A DNA stretch of 10,150 nt from SFTH01 sp963643985. GTDB taxonomy: Bacteria > Bacillota > Clostridia > Christensenellales > Aristaeellaceae. Both the position numbers and the translations under genes were made by a program. Where the stretch lies: NCBI GenBank assembly GCA_963643985.1, contig CAVINP010000072.1:1-10150 (forward strand). The letters run 5' to 3'. Shown here in pieces: positions 7,445 to 10,150 of this stretch (the stretch's first letter is position 1; each line of letters begins with the position of its first letter). The notes beneath the pieces were generated by a model. It had not been told where the DNA came from. It did not search any database and was given only the letters and a program-made list of their open reading frames with translations.

Positions 7445-7476
7445 TAATTATCTCCGCTAATTAACACGGATAATTA
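7445..7476 (-). promoter_or_regulatory. Candidate MarR operator array: three TAATTA palindromes, 13 bp apart
   Basis: TAATTA occurs at 7445-7450, 7458-7463 and 7471-7476, with exactly 13 bp from start to start. The outer two extend into an inverted pair, TAATTATC (7445-7452) and GATAATTA (7469-7476). The upstream-most site overlaps the -10 box and the other two lie in the early transcribed leader. Palindromic AT-rich sites over the promoter fit MarR autoregulation; binding is inferred. Confidence 0.5.
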
Positions 7477-7500
7477 TAGGCGGCGAGCGTGAAATATCAA
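7473..7500 (-). promoter_or_regulatory. Sigma-A-type promoter of the marR-MATE operon
   Basis: Reading the - strand, TTGATA (7500-7495) is followed after 16 bases by a perfect TATAAT (7478-7473). The predicted start near 7466 leaves a leader of about 34 bases before the marR ATG. Confidence 0.8.
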
Positions 7501-7564
7501 GGCGGGATTGCGTAATGATTGTATTCGGAAGAGATGAAAAGTGCAATAAATAAGCATAGGTTTT

Positions 7565-7627
7565 TGCCCGGAATCCGCATCGAAGCCCGAGATTGTAATG
7601 TTTTGATTGGATGCAGGAAAACGGGCA
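7565..7627 (+). promoter_or_regulatory. Possible structured leader upstream of the secreted-protein gene
   Basis: TGCCCG (7565-7570) pairs with CGGGCA (7622-7627). After a symmetric GAA/AAA internal loop, TCC (7574-7576) pairs with GGA (7616-7618), and GCATC (7577-7581) with GATGC (7610-7614), leaving one bulged A (7615) and a 28-base apical loop. The spacer 7501-7683 holds no gene and no convincing promoter, so whether this is transcribed is unknown. Some pairing of this kind arises by chance. Confidence 0.3.
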
Positions 7628-7683
7628 GGGCGTGTCGAAAGGTAATGAATCCCATGAAGGGGAAGAAAGAGGAGGAAAAAACT

Positions 7684-8412
7684 ATGAAGAAGATTCTGGC
7701 TATGGTTCTGGTTCTGCTGCTTGCCCTTTCCACGGCTGCGTTCGCTGAGGGCGGCTTTGCCGTGACTTTCAGCGATCTGGTGCTCGACATCGGTGAGACC
7801 TACGCGCTCAATCCGTCCCTGATTCTAAAGCTCGGTGCGGACGAGACCACGGCTTGGATCGAAGTTGAGGTCGCTGCCGGCTCGGAAAGCATGCTGGCCG
7901 CGCAGATTGAGATCGGCAACGATACGCTCTCCGCTTCTCTGGACGGCGCAAACGATGCGTTCGTGGTGAACGGCATGGATGCAATGCTCGCGGAAGAGGG
8001 CGTGGATATGACGACGGCAGAGATCATCGCGCTCTTCAACAGCGAAGCCATGACGGCTTTTGACGGCGCGACGCTGGACGCGACGATTGAGGCTGCGGCC
8101 GCCGGCATCGAAGGCATGACGATTGAAAAGCTTGGTGATATGCAGTATTCGTTTACCTACGACGATGCTGATACCGGCATGGGCATTTCCATGGTCGCGA
8201 CCATCGAAACCGCTGCCGAAAGGGACTTTGATCTCTCTGCCAAGAATGCCGTCGTGCTCGATCCCGATACCGTTGACGACGGGGCGATGCCCGAGTGTGA
8301 TGTTATCAATGTGGGCACGGTGAAGCTGGCCACGCTGATGACGGAAGAATCCGTCGCTGCGCTGGTTGCTGCCGTCTCCTCTCTCACCGGCGCAGCGTCC
8401 GATGCGGCATAA
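7684..8412 (+). CDS. Small acidic secreted protein of unknown function
   Basis: A 242-residue protein I do not recognise. It starts with a textbook signal peptide: MKK, a hydrophobic core of leucine, valine and alanine, and a likely signal peptidase I site after AFA (residue 21). No lipobox cysteine is present, so it should be exported rather than lipid-anchored. The mature part is rich in alanine, aspartate and glutamate, has almost no lysine or arginine, and seems to have one cysteine (in PECDV). Alternating polar/hydrophobic segments suggest beta structure, with alanine-rich helical segments such as TIEAAAAGIEG and the C terminus. The ATG at 7684 is chosen because AGGAGG (7670-7675) sits eight bases upstream and the signal peptide begins there. 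It stands alone, divergent from marR, and ends in its own terminator. Confidence 0.85.
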   Translation: MKKILAMVLVLLLALSTAAFAEGGFAVTFSDLVLDIGETYALNPSLILKLGADETTAWIEVEVAAGSESMLAAQIEIGNDTLSASLDGANDAFVVNGMDAMLAEEGVDMTTAEIIALFNSEAMTAFDGATLDATIEAAAAGIEGMTIEKLGDMQYSFTYDDADTGMGISMVATIETAAERDFDLSAKNAVVLDPDTVDDGAMPECDVINVGTVKLATLMTEESVAALVAAVSSLTGAASDAA

Positions 8413-8427
8413 TCGAATATAATCCGC

Positions 8428-8458
8428 AAAAACCACCTCGATTGAGGTGGTTTTTGTT
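8428..8458. terminator. Bidirectional intrinsic terminator
   Basis: A 12-bp perfect stem pairs AAAAACCACCTC (8428-8439) with GAGGTGGTTTTT (8444-8455) around a 4-base loop. It has T runs on both strands. It lies between the secreted-protein gene and the converging GH127-like gene, so it can end both transcripts. Confidence 0.88.
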
Positions 8459-8483
8459 TGCAGGCAGGCATTATCGCCGGCTT

Positions 8484-10150
8484 TTACGCTTTGCCTTCGT
8501 CATTCTTGTCCTCGCGCAGGCTGCCGTAGGGGAACTCGCATATGCGCAGCGGAGCATCGCCGTAGGGCACAAGCTCCAGCACATCCAGCGCACCTTTGCC
8601 GAAGCGCGGCGCCATCGGCACAGAGGCGCAGCAGCCCGTTTCCGTCGGCCAGTCGATCTTCGCGGCCTTGACCATCACGCCCACGGCGCTCTCGCCCTGC
8701 GCGAAGGCGGAAATATCTTCCTCTATCTGAATCAGTTTCATAGGCTCGTCGCGCACCAGCGCACGGTTCCACGGCTCGGCCGTCTCCGCAGCCAGACCAC
8801 CTTCGGTCTCGCACCAGACGGGTTCGGGGCGCAGCACCATCAGCAGCGGGCCGACTTCGACAGCGGCAGACTGATGATACCAGCGCGTCACGCGCGGCAC
8901 GGCGGGCATTTCCAGACGCAACACGTCACCGCTTGACCACTTGCGGCGCACGCAGGCGGATTCGTCGGCACGCACCTGCATGATCTCGCCATCGGGCAGA
9001 TAGATCATGGCCTGACGCGCCCAGAAGGGAATGCGCAGATACAGCGGGAACTCCGCGCTCTTTTTCAGTGTCACGGTGATTTCGACCGTCTGCATGAAGG
9101 GATAGCCGCCGGATACGCGCAGGCGCGCGGGGCTGCCGTCCAGCGTGCAGCGCACGGTGCAGGGTGCGTAGCTCGCGGCGTACAGGCCGCCGTCATTGGT
9201 GGCATACCAGAGGGAAGACGTGAACTTCGGCCACGCCTGATGGCAGGACGCACCGTCCGCGTCGGCGTGCGCGGCAATGAAGAGGTTTGCATCGTCACCC
9301 GCGCTGTACCACTTGCGCGGCTCGTCGGAAATCTTGATCTGGTTGGCCTGCTGTATGCGCTGGTAGTGACGCTTGTCCGGCGAGAACGCCGCGGGCAGCG
9401 CGTTGTAGGCCAGCTTCTCCAGCAGGTCGAAAGGCTCGGCGCCGAAATCGCCGATGCCGATGAGCGTCTCAAGCGTGTTCATCAGCTCGACGAGCGCCTG
9501 CAGGGACGTGCCCTGCGTGGGGCTTGCGCCGCTCAGGTGTTCATCGGCGCTGAAGAGGCCGTTGGCCAGACCGTGATGCTTGGTCAGCTTCTCCAGACCG
9601 AAGTGGAAGCCGCCCTGCTCCTTGAAGCCGCTCTTGAACAGGTTGATCACGCCCGGGGTCTTCAGGCCCATGGCCACGTTGACACCCTGCGTGAGGTGAT
9701 ACTGGCTGTGGAAGTACGGACGCTTTTCACCGCAGAGCGGCTCGTCCTTTTCCTCTTCAAGCGCCTCGCGCAGCCGCTCCCACTTGAGCGACTTGCCCGT
9801 GGGCGCGACGCTCGGGAAGGTGTGGAAGAAGTTCGGCCAGTCCAGCGTCTGTTCGCGCAGGCGGCGGCACAGCTCCGGCAGGTATTTCTGCCCCGTGATG
9901 TTGTACAGCCAGAGCGCGATTTCCATGTTTTCGCCGCCGCGGGCGACCGCCAGTTCCCTGAGCGGATGCGTCTTCAGATTCTGATACTCATACTTGAAGA
10001 AGCGGTCCATCAGCACGAGCACGCGCTTGTCGTTGGTGGCGGTGAAGTACAGCCGCAGCGCACGCAGCGCCAGCATCAGCGGCCAGTAGTCATCGTTGCC
10101 CTCGGGGCCGAACCAGCCGTCCTCGCGCTGGCTGAGCAGTATCCAATCGA
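8484..10150 (-). CDS. GH127/DUF1680 (beta-L-arabinofuranosidase-like) protein lacking the usual catalytic residues, 5' truncated
   Basis: The reading frame is open to the window end, so the N terminus is missing; about 554 residues are visible. The family is recognised from QREDGWFGP and DDYWP at the truncated start, then HLTQGVNVAMGLK, GLFSADEHL, LAYNALPAAFSPD, HQAWPKFTSSLWYAT, and a C-terminal beta-domain with VEVGPLLMVL. Known GH127 enzymes remove beta-L-arabinofuranose from plant glycans using a cysteine nucleophile in a zinc site made by one glutamate and three cysteines. Here the family block QGTELC reads QGTSLQ (codons 9515-9498), and the stretch that normally carries the paired cysteines before HQxWPKF reads ADADGASC (9266-9243). 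So the glutamate and cysteines appear replaced, with only one cysteine nearby. No signal peptide can be judged. It may be a non-catalytic or mechanistically different member. Confidence 0.82.
   Translation of the reverse strand, partial: DWILLSQREDGWFGPEGNDDYWPLMLALRALRLYFTATNDKRVLVLMDRFFKYEYQNLKTHPLRELAVARGGENMEIALWLYNITGQKYLPELCRRLREQTLDWPNFFHTFPSVAPTGKSLKWERLREALEEEKDEPLCGEKRPYFHSQYHLTQGVNVAMGLKTPGVINLFKSGFKEQGGFHFGLEKLTKHHGLANGLFSADEHLSGASPTQGTSLQALVELMNTLETLIGIGDFGAEPFDLLEKLAYNALPAAFSPDKRHYQRIQQANQIKISDEPRKWYSAGDDANLFIAAHADADGASCHQAWPKFTSSLWYATNDGGLYAASYAPCTVRCTLDGSPARLRVSGGYPFMQTVEITVTLKKSAEFPLYLRIPFWARQAMIYLPDGEIMQVRADESACVRRKWSSGDVLRLEMPAVPRVTRWYHQSAAVEVGPLLMVLRPEPVWCETEGGLAAETAEPWNRALVRDEPMKLIQIEEDISAFAQGESAVGVMVKAAKIDWPTETGCCASVPMAPRFGKGALDVLELVPYGDAPLRICEFPYGSLREDKNDEGKA

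Noticed and set aside
7519..7683. Extended N terminus or small ORF upstream of the secreted protein
   Set aside because: The ribosome binding site and signal peptide place the start at 7684. The upstream extension has no ribosome binding site and would bury the signal peptide.

Overview
The window looks like a chromosomal segment of a GC-rich anaerobic Firmicute (Clostridia). The evidence is the Clostridia-like ArgG, ArgH, RibF and TadA proteins, AGGAGG-type ribosome binding sites, sigma-A-type promoters and short intrinsic terminators. Genus and species cannot be read from the sequence. No rRNA, tRNA, CRISPR array, transposase or phage gene was seen.

Left part, + strand (1-3910). The 3' end of ribF (riboflavin kinase domain) overlaps tadA (tRNA adenosine deaminase) by one base. 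Then come argG and argH, the last two steps of arginine synthesis (citrulline to argininosuccinate to arginine). argG has a near-consensus promoter whose -10 box lies inside a palindrome resembling an ArgR/AhrC ARG box. argG ends in an intrinsic terminator. A separate argH promoter is partly embedded in that terminator, and its transcript begins with a striking 74-nt inverted-repeat leader that I cannot assign to a known riboswitch class. argH ends in a strong terminator.

Middle part, - strand (7500 down to 4093). A five-gene operon reads marR, MATE efflux pump, PHP-family phosphatase, ArsC/Spx-like thioredoxin-fold protein, and a divergent peptide deformylase. The genes are 12 bases apart or less, or overlap. 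A strong promoter in front of marR carries three TAATTA palindromes exactly 13 bp apart, one touching the -10 box, which suggests autoregulation by the MarR protein. The spacer between argH and this operon (3911-4092) holds no gene. It has a palindromic repeat-like segment and a short heptamer repeat that runs into the deformylase stop codon.

Right part. A + strand gene encodes a small acidic secreted protein of unknown function, preceded by a possible structured leader. A bidirectional terminator separates it from a converging - strand gene for a GH127/DUF1680 (beta-L-arabinofuranosidase-like) protein cut by the window end. That protein has the family fold signature but lacks the glutamate and cysteines that form the usual zinc/nucleophile site.

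The most interesting items are the argH leader, the GH127 relative without its catalytic residues, and the phased operator array at marR.
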